Shown here one piece after another: positions 33,813 to 47,287 of a DNA stretch of 64,000 bases. A program made the translations under genes and the position numbers. Each line of letters starts with the position of its first letter. Positions within the stretch are counted from its first letter, which is position 1. The notes beneath the pieces are model-generated. The model saw nothing but the letters and a program-made list of their open reading frames with translations, was not told the origin of the DNA and ran no database searches. This DNA is from Echinometra lucunter (lineage: Eukaryota > Echinodermata > Echinoidea > Camarodonta > Echinometridae), in the NCBI GenBank assembly GCA_029962745.1, contig CM057154.1:3326090-3390089 (forward strand), in the 5' to 3' direction.

Positions 33813-36800
33813 CTCCCCCCTCCCTTTTCAAAGAATGACACTTTTCCAATATCAGGGGCAACCATTACGTTAATATTCGGGAGATGTGCTCGTCCAGATT
33901 GTGATTATGAGGGCTGTTATCGAAAAGAGGTATTTTCTTCACTCAAACAATGTGCACCAAAATAGACATTTGCATTGCACCCTCTATCGGTAGATGAGTG
34001 AATAAATTTCTGCTACATTATACATGCATGCATTTATATTCGTGGGCTTGGGGTTCGTTTCGTCTGCTGTGTGTGCGTGTAGGTTTCGACTTCCTAGTTC
34101 CAGTGGTCAGTGCATTTGTTCGGACAAGACGGACATATGAACATTTGGCCGACATGCGATAATTTCCAGGATCGCTTTGAACCGTATGGTCACCGAAGGA
34201 TTTTTCTCGCTTTGGGGAATAAGTTCCCTTCTAAACCATTAGGAATTTGGGATTTATCGACAATTTTCTGCTAACAATGTTTGATTTCTCCGGCACTGGA
34301 TCACAGACTGCACCCTACATTGGAGCACAGCCCACATTTTGATGACAGTATGGAAATAAACTTGGATCTTATGGGGGGAACTTGGCTGAACGTACATGTA
34401 GATAGACGTTGACAGCCAAACCGGCCGGCGTGACCCCGGGGGTCGCACTGCTGATTCGCACAAGGAAATACCTGTATACCATATGACGAGATCTCAATGG
34501 AATTACATATTAAAGGGTGAGCTGAGTTTACGATTAGAAGTTTAATAGTCATGTTTTCACTAATTACTGTCTAAGGCTAAAAGTGCTACCGGTAGTATAG
34601 GTTCTTCCGCTTCAGACAGCATGCTTTTAATCTGGCTTTTGTGAAGTCTAACAGTTGCTGTTATAATGTTAAATCCATTTAATTTAAGTGCAAAATGATA
34701 TTGTAAAGAGAAAAGCTAGAATCGAATTAACTCCGTACTATAATATCATTGTGTTCCACTCAGCGGCAGTGTGCCATGTAATATCCAGATCAGTTTATAA
34801 ATGCCCATGCAGCCCAAATTGCAGATAAATTCCACTGTGTTCATGAATTTAAATTAGTCCTTATCGTAATTTCTGACATGAATGCTGGATCAGGCAAGTC
34901 ATGTTATTAGGCCACACAGCATGAATCCATTTAACGTTAGACCAAAGTATTAAGAAACATGCCAGGCAGGTAAGAGAATCCCAGTAATTGGCTAGCAATG
35001 ATATAAATCGTTTTATTTTGGCACTGTCCCAGCTGGAAATGAAAACAAAACTCGCACAGTGAGCTGTAGGGTATAAAAGTCCCTGCTGATCATCATAACT
35101 CCACTATTTTCCTACTAATTGGTCCCATTTAATATTTGGGGTTATATAAGCTCTAAATCCAAATTATTTAGATGCTTATTAACCACTGCTTTGGGTTAAA
35201 TGCCTAAATGGCGGTTTTTTATAATAATGTAACACACCTCTCAGATATTATTAGAGTCACTTCATTTCTGTTTTGTATTCAGATGTTGTACTGATGGAGT
35301 AAACACGATCTCGTGATGCGTTATTCCTAGTTTCCTACTGACTCAGTGATTTGTTTCATGCTTTTTTCCTCTTCCTCGCCCACATCTCTGCCATTCTCTT
35401 AATTTTTCGTTAGACTTATTTTTTCACATTTTTTTTCTTTTTTCTTACTGTCCTTCCCCTTCACGCCCCCCCCCAAATTTTTACTTTTCTCTGTGCTTAG
35501 ATCGTCTTCGCCTTCTCGTCATCTTTGCTTGTTGTTGGCAGATCGTCAGGCCATATACCTCATGATGGATCTAGTTTTAATCGTTGTAATAAATCAATAT
35601 ATCGGTCACCAGTCATTCTGCATAACACTCCTCATCAATATATAGATGGTCAACTGGAGCTCAGTAGTATAATAGGCGTCCTGTACTAGGCTAGGCCTAT
35701 TTTTGTATCTCAACCAAGCGAAATAGGGTTTGTTCTCTCCTTACGTGGTTGCTTTGTGTCTCTATCAACTTCTGAACAAGAAGAAACCCTAGGCAAGACT
35801 GTTAGGTTTAACTGCAACTTTAAATGCTGAAGTAGATTTTTCATATTTTGCATTATGCATTACGTGTTGGACTACTGTAGTTTTATTGGTTTTGTTGCGT
35901 ACGATATTAGCAATGTGCCTTTTGTTTAATAAATTTAAAGACTATAATATGAAAAGTAAAGGGGGGAGGGGAACAAAGTAATGTAGATATGAAGATTCCT
36001 GTTACCTCCAGGGTTGGAAGTTTTAACCCGTTCACTACTGAATTCTGTAATTCCCATAGACTTAATATCCACCCGGTTCCAAACAATAGGTTAATGAAAT
36101 TTTCCCGACAATAATCTCCCAAGTACTATATTAAGGGGTGGGCCTATTATCGTTTGTAATAGCTTATAAGCAAGGGTTCATCGCGGAGAAGGAACGTCTG
36201 CAGATGAAAGAACCCATTTGACTTCCTCGTCCCATGGACCATCAAGAAGCATTTCCCCATCAATTTAATGATTAAACGAGGGTTAAACTCATCCATTGTC
36301 GATTATCCCGTTAGCCGACCATTCGTTTTTGTGTTTTTCAAGAGAGGAAGAGTCCTTAAATCGCCTTTTGCGAGCGTAGACACCCACTCTTTCTTTGTCA
36401 TCATTGATAAAGAAATTTAGTCTTCAAGTCCCCGTTGTGAATTGGCTGACACTTGGTTTCAGCTGGAAGTGAGACGAAAAAAGAAGAGAAGATACAGAGT
36501 ACAAGCGATAATGGTTAATAAGCGTTATTTTGAAATAGTGATAGTGCATTTCATAAAATTAGATATGAATTGTGATAATTGTGACTTTAGCCTTTAATTG
36601 AAAAAAAAAGAGAAAACTTTTGTCTTTGAGCGAAAAAAGAGAGAAAAATCAACCGGGAGAATATTTTGATGATTAAAAAAATCACAGCCTAAATCTAGAC
36701 ACCTGTGTATAATAACAGTAGAGGACACTCCCATTTAAACGTGTTCCTCATTAAACGTAAGTCATCCCAATTAGGCCTATAACATTAGCCCTGGATATCC

Positions 36801-38711
36801 CGCCCAGTTTTGCCGTAATTATGGTAATGAAAATGAAACTTAGAATTCATTTTATAATGTATGTGTGTTGATTCCTTTGAAATCATCCCTTTAATAAACA
36901 GTATTTATCCACAAGGGACACCATAATATAGTTCGGTGCGTGTAATCTTTGTGAGGGGTTTAGCAGGAAAACTACCACACCCCAAACAATTCTCCTCAAC
37001 ATTTTTCGATCTCCAGTAGTAATTCATGTTTTTGAAATAGATAAAATGAATGATTGTCCTTCCCCATGTTCCCGGGCAGGGATTTGCTAAAATCATAAGC
37101 TTGTGGTCAACTCAGCCTCAGCCTGTCTGGCCATAAAGTAGTGTTTGTTTATATACAAGTGTTTTTATGGCTATTTTTCATTGAATGTTATAGAAGAATA
37201 AAATTTGATTTTGTTCATATTTGGAAATTGTCTCCATTTCATAGGCATGAGATTGATACTAAGAAAAATAAAAAATGGTACGATCATCCTTCTTTTCAGA
37301 ATATCTCAGATGCCCTATTACATGTACAAAACTGCATGCTCGGTAAATGTCCTTTCAGATTTTGTTGTTTTTTCAGTCGAAATTTCCAATTCCCATCTCA
37401 TTTTTCATTTGGTTTTGTTTACCCCCAGGTACGACAAGATATCCTTCTGCCCACCGAATAGATCGCTTCACGGATTCTTCGATGTAAAAAAGTAGGGCAT
37501 TGCCATGGCAACCAATGCTCCGCCCCACGCCGCTTACCCCTCCATGACAACAGAGTCTCTTCAAGGAGTCCCAAGTTCAATCACATTCAGTCAAGCGCCG
37601 TGCCTTGGAGCGTAAGGTTGTGACTTCAGTGCTTCGATTTCTTTAGCCAAGGGGACCACCTACTCTATTGTTACTGGAAGTATATTCCTCTGGCCATGAG
37701 GAGCTTTAATTGAAACCTACGTCTTTTTGAACCTGATCTAATCTCTTGTTAAGTCTCTTTTTTATTTTAAATTAATAGGTGCTCAAGCCCTCGACGCTGT
37801 TTTATTGACAGTGTTTTCTACGAGTCCTTCTGGAAGAGTGCCCACTCAAATGGTAACAAGTGAGCGCTCTAGCGTGTTAACCACAAAGGCTAGCAATCTT
37901 TATCCAGTCAGAAAAGGGGATAAATCTTGCATATTTGTGGGCAGCCCGCCTTTTGTGTTTTGGATCTATTGTGTGTTTTCTGAAATCATTCAGAACGAAA
38001 ACTCAAAGAAGTAAACCGTGAGTTGTAGTATTGCTGCCAACCAGCAAACAGTCAACACTCTAACAGCATTCTGCTCAACATACCATCACAACGAAAGCCA
38101 AAACCATCAACGCAGTTATCAACTTGGATGAGTTTTTGTTTTCTTCACTGGAAAGTGCTTTTGAACTTTCTTTGTTGCGTGATCGTCGGCGCCGTTCGTG
38201 AAGTTGATCGTCCCAACTGGGAATTATTGATCACATCGTCTTTGTGCTCGGATCGATCTGGGAGTAAACCGTGTTCATGTTTTGCCAACACGTGTATGTA
38301 TTGTCGACCTAGAGAGGAACAAGGTTATATACACACAAGACTGTTGTACGCATTGATCAGACGGCTAGTGTGGGCCTAGGCTGACGTTCATGGTCATAGC
38401 TGTGTTATTTGGACTTTAGCAGAGCAAACTTTGTCACGATTCGTGTTATCATTTCTGAAGTTTTCTCGACCTTCTTTGAGATATAGGGTTATGTGTGGAG
38501 CAAACCTAGTGTGAGTAAGATCGAAACTGTGAATAAAGCTTCTAACTTTCTCACATAAAGAATAATAGCATCGAAGAATTTAACATCTGGCACAGTTATA
38601 ACAGGCATCGATCTGGATAAAATTTTGATCAGTCTAATGGAAACGACCAGGAAAGTGATCATATTTTGACATTTTCTCTCTGGCGATCGATGAATGTGAA
38701 TATAATTCTCG
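33813..38711 (+). promoter_or_regulatory. Upstream and 5' region of GAS2-like gene, copy 1
   Basis: 4.9 kb without a coding region I can support. Longer open frames here are not kept open between the two copies, so they are non-coding. A compact RFX X-box/CCAAT/GC-box cluster sits at 37500-37526. Several pyrimidine-rich stretches followed by AG (for example near 37779) could be acceptors for a 5'-UTR intron. Confidence 0.45.
37500..37526 (+). promoter_or_regulatory. X-box + CCAAT box + GC box cluster, copy 1
   Basis: TTGCCATGGCAA (37500-37511), a palindromic RFX-type X-box, is followed immediately by CCAAT (37512-37516) and CTCCGCCCC (37518-37526). The cluster lies 1.2 kb upstream of the CH exon start and is identical in copy 2. 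The arrangement is typical of a TATA-less core promoter; its use here is inference. Confidence 0.5.
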
Positions 38712-39604
38712 ATGGTAGCCATGGACGGTTTACAAACATTGCACGACGAGCGTGCCCGGTACAACGACCCGTATGATCAGCGTTACAACTCCACATGGGA
38801 AGGGGCATCCCTCAAGCCCTTTCGGACCAAAGATGAGTACCTCTACGCAATGCGAGAGGACCTGGCCGAATGGCTCAGTAATCTCTACAATCTGGAAATT
38901 CTACCAGAGTCTTTCTTTGACAGATTAGAAAATGGTGCTCTGCTGTGCCAGCACGCCAACAATGTCCGTCATAAGGCAATCGCCTACAGATTGAGCAACT
39001 ATCCAGACGAGGAAGTTGAAGATTTCGTCCAAGGAATCTTCGTCAAGCACGACGATATACGATATAAACTTGATGCCAAAGCGGGGGACATTCCTTGCAA
39101 GGGATAACATTAGTAACTTCATTCATTGGTGCCGACATTCTCTGAGGATTAATGAGGTGCTCTTGTTCGAATCGGATGATCTTGTCTTGAGGAAGAATGA
39201 CAAGAGTTTCATCCTCTGTCTCCTGGAGGTGGCCCGTCGTGGCGGCCCCATCGGCATGCCCGTCCCGATGCTCGTACAACTTGAGCAGGAGATCGACCGT
39301 GAACTTGAAGCTGGTACAACCGTCGGAACCAGACTCCTTCACATCAACAGAACCCGCATCACCGAGCTCGGAAACGACGACTGATGCGGAGCCCGAGTCT
39401 GAGGCTGATTCCGAAGGACGGCCGATGGAATGTGCTTCGTCGCCCGAACCGTCGCCCCAGAGGAGAGGGTCATCCATCCCGAAGGTGAGGCCGAGGGCCA
39501 GACGGACATCTTCCAAACATCATAACCAGCGGGACGATGACGATGGAGACCCACCCAAACAGATTATGCTTAATGATGAAGTACTTAAGACCTTGGATGA
39601 ACTG
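38712..39604 (+). pseudogene. GAS2-like CH-domain exon, copy 1, frameshifted (probably assembly error)
   Basis: This is the same exon as 52529-53419 but two bases longer (893 against 891 nt). There is one extra G in the G-run at 39083-39087 and one extra A at 39318-39319. The first insertion breaks the frame after about residue 125, in the middle of the CH domain, and a stop follows at once. The remaining sequence is near-identical to copy 2, including the GT donor at 39605. One amino-acid difference is seen (RDDDDGD here, REDDDGD in copy 2). Both insertions look like read or consensus errors on a second haplotype, so I do not think this is a decaying paralogue, although that cannot be excluded from sequence alone. 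Confidence 0.75.
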
Positions 39605-42600
39605 GTGAGTAAAGCACATTCCAATAATTATTTGTTCGTGGAATCATATACTGGAGAGTTTTAAGAACTTGACCATACATGTACATGTATGACTTCAAGT
39701 GTGATATTCATTAAATTGCTGTTTATGTTTTCCACGTAATCACTGTGAATTTAATGAGTTGCACCACAGTTGAGGGTACATGAACACAAACGCTGTCTCT
39801 TATAAGTGGATGATAAAGGTCGTGAAAATGCCACTTACCGCATAAATAACAGTTTTAAAAAAAAGAGAGAAAAAAGAGAGTATGGATAAACTGCTCAATA
39901 AACACACGAAATGATACACGCATTTTGTATTAGATATCGATTGTGATGTTCATAGCATCAACTACATGTTCATATGCTTGTGTAAACTGGTGCATCATGC
40001 ATGTACGCCTTAAGTTAAGCACTGATTTGATATGATTGCAGTTATGGCCGAAAACTCATATTCAGAGGTTCTGCCAGGTAACATGGTATGGATGTCCATA
40101 ATATAATTTAGTATCGTATTTTCATAGAAAGCCATTGGATTGTGCAACCAAATAAAAATGACACCAATTGATGGATGTGTGCTATTTTGTTACAAACTCT
40201 GTGGGAGACGTGATCTTTTCAATCGGAGGCTTGCATCAAATAATAAAGGGCAGAATAGACAAATATCGTGGAAAAAGACAGGAATGCTGTCTTTTGTATG
40301 CTTGCACTTTAAGACTCGAATGATAACAGGAAGTCATCATAAGCATGATAAGTGTGGTTATGTTTATCAATAAACGTGTTTTGAAAATAAAACAATAAGA
40401 AGACAATATCAACTCGTGTTTGCGTAAAGAACCAGTATCAATCACAACCATGGCAACTACTCGTTTGATGAGAGGTGTAGAGACAGCTCGTCAAAGACAG
40501 ATTTTGAGAATAAACTATTCCTTTCACTTTCGTACAACAAACATTTACGGTTTATCTGTCGAACACCCCATGGTAGAATCAAATATCGTGACCTAAGCTG
40601 AACGCTCACCCCCACCTTGTCCCCTTCATGTTCCCTCCATGTTCTAAAATTCTTGATATGTTTTTCTCCCAGCGGGACTCACTTGCACTTATGCCATCGG
40701 AGCATGAATGGTTAAGAAAGAACTTCTCAAATGGCAATGACCTAGTAATAACATGTTTGTCACCATCTGGGGTAATTCTAAACTGAAACATAACGCTCAA
40801 GTTCCCTCCTGATATGTGTATCCGTGGTAATACACAATTCTATTCTTTAGCTTTGAAAAGATTTCGCACATCTTACAGACCTTATGTCAACTGATCATTC
40901 TTCTGTTCTTGCAGATAAGTTTCGATTTCTTTTGAGTCTGATTTCTTTCTACTTTGCTGATACTTTACTTACCCCTTTGTGCTTGTACACCTTTGGAACA
41001 CTTGTTAATGACGGAATGATGAAGAAAAGTCGTATTTACAAGTGGTAACATTGGCATATTCGACTTGAAAATGTAAGAACTTTGACTAAAATACGAATGC
41101 ATACATTATTTTTAATATTGTTAATGCAACAGAGGGGAGGTGATAGGAGAAATTGTCTGGAAAACTAAGACTGCATAATAATTCAACTACGTGCTGTTAG
41201 CACGACTTTCCGGGATTTATAACAACCAAGCATATCATTAACTGGTCATCCCATTCAGGGAGGAATCGATAATCAATGTAAGCCTATAAACATAATTATA
41301 CAGTGAATGGACTTGAAATCCTTCAAAGAAGTGCCTTGAGTCTCAACAGACCAAGATATCCTGGCGTCCACTCGTTCGATTTTCCTTCCAGGAAATTATG
41401 GAAGGAGTAGAATAGTTTTAGAAGTATTTATCAAAACCGGAGCAGAGATAATTTGTTATGAAGTACTTGAACATGTTGAAAATGGGGATTCTGCGATTGG
41501 ATAGCGTCACAGCAATAGTGTCATTGGCAGCCATGATAAAGTTACACATACGTGTACAATCCACGAAGCCTCAAGAAAGACTCAAGAACCTGAAAAGCAG
41601 TTCCAGTATTTTTAATAGTGATTCCACATCTGAATTCACTGTACCAAGATTTGTTTTGTGATCAGAATAATGAACTTTGAATCTAGGCCATTATCATGAT
41701 TATTTCTTATTTTGTTGAACCTTATCTCATACGATCAGTTTGCAGCGAATTAAATTTTGACCTGAACATCGGCCAACTCCTTTCCTCCCTTACCCCTGTC
41801 ACAACCAACTTCACCAAGGAGACCCTACCTACCACAGCTCGATTACTCTTGATCCAATAGTTAGGAATCGGTCGATCTCAAATCTGGAGTCGGTTTATAC
41901 AGCGGTGAGACCGGGGCATTGGCACCTTTGTTGTTCAAGGCGCGTGCCGACTAAATTATATGATTTCTCCTTTACCGCAGGTTTAGGAAAAGTCTAATTT
42001 AATTAGCAGGTTGTTTTGAACGCCCCTTGTACTGTGGACTCAGAGCCCTTGTTGGTGTGCTGCTGTAGTACTTCAAGTTCAACTATCTACCTTGGAAATC
42101 GCAGTTAGAATAAAAAATGTGGCATGTCTGCAGGGGGAATGCCAAATGTCCTTGTTATGCATAATTATCATATTTGTAATAGTATTAACATTTTGTGTGA
42201 TTATGGCTGTACGTCCTCCATTTGGTGAATGCAAGGACTTAGCGGGTTTTTTTTCGTCCTTACTATTGCAAAAACGGAAAATATCTCATGATTAATGATT
42301 ACATGTAGGAGTAATATCTTTATTTTGCAAGATTGAATTCGCTTTTCTGAACCTAAAAAAAAAAAGAAGAAGAGACAGTGTGAGAGAGAGAGAGGACAAC
42401 AAAGAAAACGAAACAACAAACAAAGAACAAAATATTACAAGACTTGGAGAAGGCTTGGGAAGGTGGATGCAATGTACATGTATGGCATTGAAGTAGCAAG
42501 TTTATCATAGCATATATCCAGGACTGTCTGTCACTTCATTATCACGATTATACTGCCTTTCGTGTCCAGGATAGACGATGACCGAAAGGTCACTTTAGGC

Positions 42601-45600
42601 TACTCTGTTTGAATGACAAATCTTCGTAACTGATATGCAAAGCTTGGAATTTTAGGAGGAGCTGATGACATCTTGTAAGAGTGAGCCAGCGATAGCCAGC
42701 TCTTGGCTTCATTCATCCACGAACACAGCTTTGTCACGGTCAAGTCCATCTTGCCTAAGAGGAGATAAGCCCAGGATATCAGCAGGAGTTATGCCTGCAG
42801 ACGCACATACTCTCTGAGTAACTTCCTCTGGTCATTTTAACGTTTATTGAAGACGGTTCTGTTCTGACGGCGAGGGAGGAGTTACATGAGGAGGGGGAAC
42901 GGAAGTTGGAACCTGGTGATGAAAATTTGTTTATGATTCGAATATTTGTTTACTAGGTGACTCAGTGTGTCTTTGATGCGGATATAGGCCGTCGTAAGGT
43001 CTGGGAACTCCTTGTTAAACGAGTTGTTCCATTCCAGACGCCCAAGAAACTGACAGTACTTAATCCCAGGTGCCATGAGAAACCACCATTGAACTTCCAA
43101 CAAGGTGAAGTGATTGGTACAAGGTGCTTTTATGGCACAGGCTATAGGTCTATTTTTGAGAGCATGCACTGTGCCTCTATGACTTGAAGTCATGAGGTGT
43201 TTCTCGTTGCCCTTGCGCCAAGCATATTTCAGAACATTGACAGGTGTGACTGACTGGTGATGAACCAGACACAGTTTGCAGTGGTTAAACGCAAGGATCA
43301 GACAGGTAGAGATACGTTATACCTGATGAGAAAATGCATAATCTTGTCAATTATTGAGTTGATAGGGTGTTTCCAAGTTAAACTTGTTTGGTTATTTCTG
43401 TGGTTAAGGTAGGATATGAAGGCTTACTCCAAGATCGCTGCAAAAACCGTCATTCTTGTGGATATCAAACTGAAAAATACAAACAAAATAATGACTATGA
43501 GATGAGGGGTAGCAAGGGGGAAAGGGGGCTGCGTTCTGCACAAGAAGTATCTTCTGTTCAGAAAAAAAAAAGAAACAAAACTGCATCAGAAAATGATTCA
43601 AAACCAATGTTACTCTTCTTGAATCACATTCTAGAGTCTTCAGTAAAAGCCCCTCAATCGTAGATAGGTCGTCTTACCCAGACGAAGGCACACCTTATAA
43701 TTACCTATCATATCGTCCTGGAGGCTTCTTCAGGTCATTCCACATGTTCATGAGGTCCATGATATTCCGTATCACTTTAGTCCATCAGCATTCGGATACC
43801 GTACGTTACATTTATTTGATATCAATCATTTTGTCAGTATACTATAGCTTCATCCATCGTCATTGTAACCATGGCAAAGTCTGAGAACGTAAATGTTGTG
43901 AGTCCGGAATTTATTAAAACATTCACCAGTTAGCTTCCGTATAGTATACTGCCTGAGTGTGCATGACCCATGGGTATTATGGTGTCTTTTGAATATACCT
44001 TTTCCCTATGAATTATCGAGTCCCTAGACTATTGACGGCTATAGACTGATGCAGCCGTTAAGTGTCAGACGGTTACCTAGTTCTCAGACTATGACTTTGC
44101 GTTGCCATGGAAGCCATTACCTTGTATCCTCGTATTTCGGGTTATGGGATGGGATATGGATAAACTTTTAGATTTAATAACATTACCAAATCATAATCGT
44201 GATGTTATACCTGTATAAATCTCTTCATTTACGGTTGAACTGCGTATTTCATCTTTTTATACATCGAAAAGTTACAACACCGTGCTTGTGCAGTATCCGT
44301 ACAGCACATTTTCCGCAGTGACCGTAGCATCCCCTTTAAACTATAACGGGTTACCTGTTTAATCCATGTAGGGGCCTAATGCTTAAAGGGCATGTATATT
44401 TGATTGGCAGCAATTATGACATTGATAGTGACCTTATACGACTGATGACCCCACATCCCTATTTCCATCTAAATATGAAATGAGGAATCTCGTACTTAGT
44501 ATGCTGATTGAATAATGGTATTAGATACTTAAAAAATATGAAAGAGGTGTTTTTCACACAAATCTTGCACTTTGATACAATACCATCCTTGTCAAAACCA
44601 ATTTGATTTCATGATTATGTGTGCCCTCATCTGTGCACAATCTTTAGTCGCTCGTCAAAGACCTTTGATGTGAACTTTCACGAAATGACATAGTGAAGCA
44701 TTCTCAAAAATAGTATAATATTGTCATTTATCCTATAAACGAGTCTGAAAACGTCACCCTTTTAAGTATATACTCCAGAATGATGCGAATAAGCTTTCGT
44801 TCAGTAAGCCATACTGATAGTCAAATAGATGTGAACATCGTTTTTATCCTAAGTCTTGAAAATGAAATTTTTGTGATGATCAGTGGCTGGACTCGGAGAA
44901 AACGTTTACCTCGGGGGGTCGTCTTAACGATCTGGGGGTCGCGGAGGGAATTGAGCACGTTGTGATGTACTTGACTTTTGCTCACAATTTAAAACTGAAG
45001 ATTTATTGGCTGAATTATCCAGAGGCACAAGAGAAAATATTGTTTGATTGCATTTGAGATAAGAATTGCCTCGGGACATGTCGGATGGGGACGGGGTAAA
45101 GCACTAGTGAATCTTTATTCGATCGTAGTCATGGTGTGAGGGGTACTCTAATTTTACAGGAAACACCATTCCAGTCTTTAAAAGCCATTGAGTAACTTTA
45201 GAATCTTGAGCTGCATGGCCCTACATGCTTGTGTAAATATGAAGCCCTGAAAAATGCACTTCAACAGCACCACATGTGCTTCACAAAAAGTGAAAATATA
45301 CAAGTGACCGGAAATACCAAACCTTTTTTACCGTATAGACTGCAGTGTTAAGACAAAAGCAAATCCAGGTTGGTTTTACACTGGCGGAATTCATAATAAT
45401 ATCTTGATGATCCATCGTGATTTAAAAAAATCCTTTTGTATTCATGGCTGTTTAATTATCCTTTTGAATATCTGTTATACAACACAGACATAAAAACCAA
45501 CATTAATTAATCAGCCTCCACAAAGTTACCGGATCCCTTTAAAAAGTGTTGGTTAAAATCTCAATACTGAAGGTGCCCAACAAACATGCATTCATGTTTC

Positions 45601-46602
45601 ATTTTTGCCCAGTATTGTGTAAAATTGTACAAAACTATTTCAGGGGTGTACTGCTAGAAAGTTTACCTATATTAAGCAACCAATAGCAATGAGAAACTAC
45701 CCGAAATTATCTTTCAAAACACAACAATCCTATACATGTATACGAAGAACGGTCTTGAAAGGATTTGTGGTGTAAGTGAGGGTAGTTTGTGATGGCAAAT
45801 TTTGTGTCCATTTCTCGTATTCTTCCCATCTGTCCTTCTGTTTACTTTGTCTGCGACATGAAGCTACTTAAAGGTTAGTCCTCTAGTGGGGCATCAAAAG
45901 AAACATGATGCGAACTTGTGTCGTCAGGATTAGATCCAATCTATTTTCCACGCAACCATGAATGATGTCTCTTTGAGACTTTGAAGATAATCGGATTGTA
46001 TTTTCCTCATTTTTGTCCTTAAATATCTTCCAGCGTCTTCGCCTCTCACAACGTAATCTATATGACTGCATCCGAACTACAATATCTCTATTATATTTTG
46101 TAATATAATAGAGAATAATAATTTGCCGTATTGTGTGGAAAATGCGAAAAGTGTATTGTCAATTATTTAATGAATGCTGAGACATTATACACGGTCATTC
46201 TCTGTTTACGCGTCATATAAATGGTAATCAATATGCCTACACAATGTACATCTACTGATTGTGATATCACTTTTCTATAACTGCACGTATTAGCTTGATT
46301 ATTTAGTCATTTTTATGGCTAGATAAAACCACATACTCGTGGGATACCGCACGTCGACCTATACAAAGGATACAAAGTGTTTGCTTTCGATATCATATAT
46401 GTTATTTTTATCTGGTGTAAGTGTGCTACGTCGTTAGATAATGATGTATTTCGTGATGCATTGTATTCTATCTGTCAAACATGCCCAACTGTACATGTAT
46501 GTATGACCTTATAAAGATCGATGTAGATACAAAGAAGAATAACTCTAGTTGTTATTTGCTTTTAGCGTACCTGCATAAAATCATATGTATCTTGGAAATG
46601 GA
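39605..46602 (+). other. First intron of GAS2-like gene, copy 1 (partial)
   Basis: It starts at the CH-exon donor and holds no exon I recognise; in particular no GAR-domain sequence (RVGGGW-type motif). It contains a short GA-rich microsatellite at about 42350-42395, a perfect 12-bp-stem hairpin at 46086-46113 and otherwise unique-looking AT-rich sequence. Confidence 0.6.
46086..46113. other. Short perfect hairpin
   Basis: CTCTATTATATT, a TTGT loop, then AATATAATAGAG. It is identical in copy 2 at 59956-59983. No T-run follows and there is no adjacent gene end, so no function is assigned. Confidence 0.7.
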
Positions 46603-46787
46603 TATAGATCATTGTTAACCCATTCGTGACAGGAATATTTAAAGCCTAATTAGATCAGCTTTATTCTTCAAATTGGCAACACCAACATTTTTCTTTTATT
46701 GCTACATTTTTTTTATTAAACATCATGTATCTGAAATAAATATGAATTGACTGAATGTATGATGAGAAGTCATAAAGATGCCAATTT
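46603..46787. mobile_element. TTAA-flanked MITE, copy C, truncated by gap
   Basis: From TTAA at 46615-46618 the sequence CCCATTCGTGACAGG and what follows closely match the element at 14611-15018 until the N gap cuts it. It lies beyond the point where the two 13-kb blocks stop matching. Confidence 0.8.
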
Positions 46788-47287
46788 NNNNNNNNNNNNN
46801 NNNNNNNNNNNNNNNNNNNNNNNNNNNNNNNNNNNNNNNNNNNNNNNNNNNNNNNNNNNNNNNNNNNNNNNNNNNNNNNNNNNNNNNNNNNNNNNNNNNN
46901 NNNNNNNNNNNNNNNNNNNNNNNNNNNNNNNNNNNNNNNNNNNNNNNNNNNNNNNNNNNNNNNNNNNNNNNNNNNNNNNNNNNNNNNNNNNNNNNNNNNN
47001 NNNNNNNNNNNNNNNNNNNNNNNNNNNNNNNNNNNNNNNNNNNNNNNNNNNNNNNNNNNNNNNNNNNNNNNNNNNNNNNNNNNNNNNNNNNNNNNNNNNN
47101 NNNNNNNNNNNNNNNNNNNNNNNNNNNNNNNNNNNNNNNNNNNNNNNNNNNNNNNNNNNNNNNNNNNNNNNNNNNNNNNNNNNNNNNNNNNNNNNNNNNN
47201 NNNNNNNNNNNNNNNNNNNNNNNNNNNNNNNNNNNNNNNNNNNNNNNNNNNNNNNNNNNNNNNNNNNNNNNNNNNNNNNNNNNNNNN
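46788..47287. other. Assembly gap, exactly 500 N
   Basis: A run of exactly 500 N. On the left it cuts a TTAA-flanked MITE; on the right, copy 2 of the duplicated block begins at once. Reading frames spanning the gap are meaningless. Confidence 0.99.

Larger units (their letters stand above)
33462..46602. repeat. 13.1-kb block, copy 1 of near-identical duplication
   Basis: The block matches 47288-60474 base for base apart from scattered substitutions and many one-base indels. It begins within a repeat-rich stretch 113 bases after the first N gap and ends at the shared CTTGGAAATGGA, after which the two copies diverge. It contains the upstream region, CH exon and first intron of the GAS2-like gene, but no GAR exon. 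Indels between copies become denser in about 44.5-46.0 kb, toward the second gap. Best explained as an allele left as a separate contig. Confidence 0.95.

Noticed and set aside
37141..37495. Open frame of about 106 codons upstream of the CH exon, also seen at 50989-51315
   Set aside because: A one-base indel between the two copies changes its frame and C-terminus, so the frame is not under constraint.
38391..38406. GGTCATAGCTGT, resembling cloning-vector lac sequence
   Set aside because: Only 12 bases match before divergence, and it occurs in both copies in genomic context.
42882..43193. Open frames on both strands suggesting a reverse-transcriptase fragment
   Set aside because: Resemblance to RT/RNase H motifs was weak and scattered; frames differ between the two copies.
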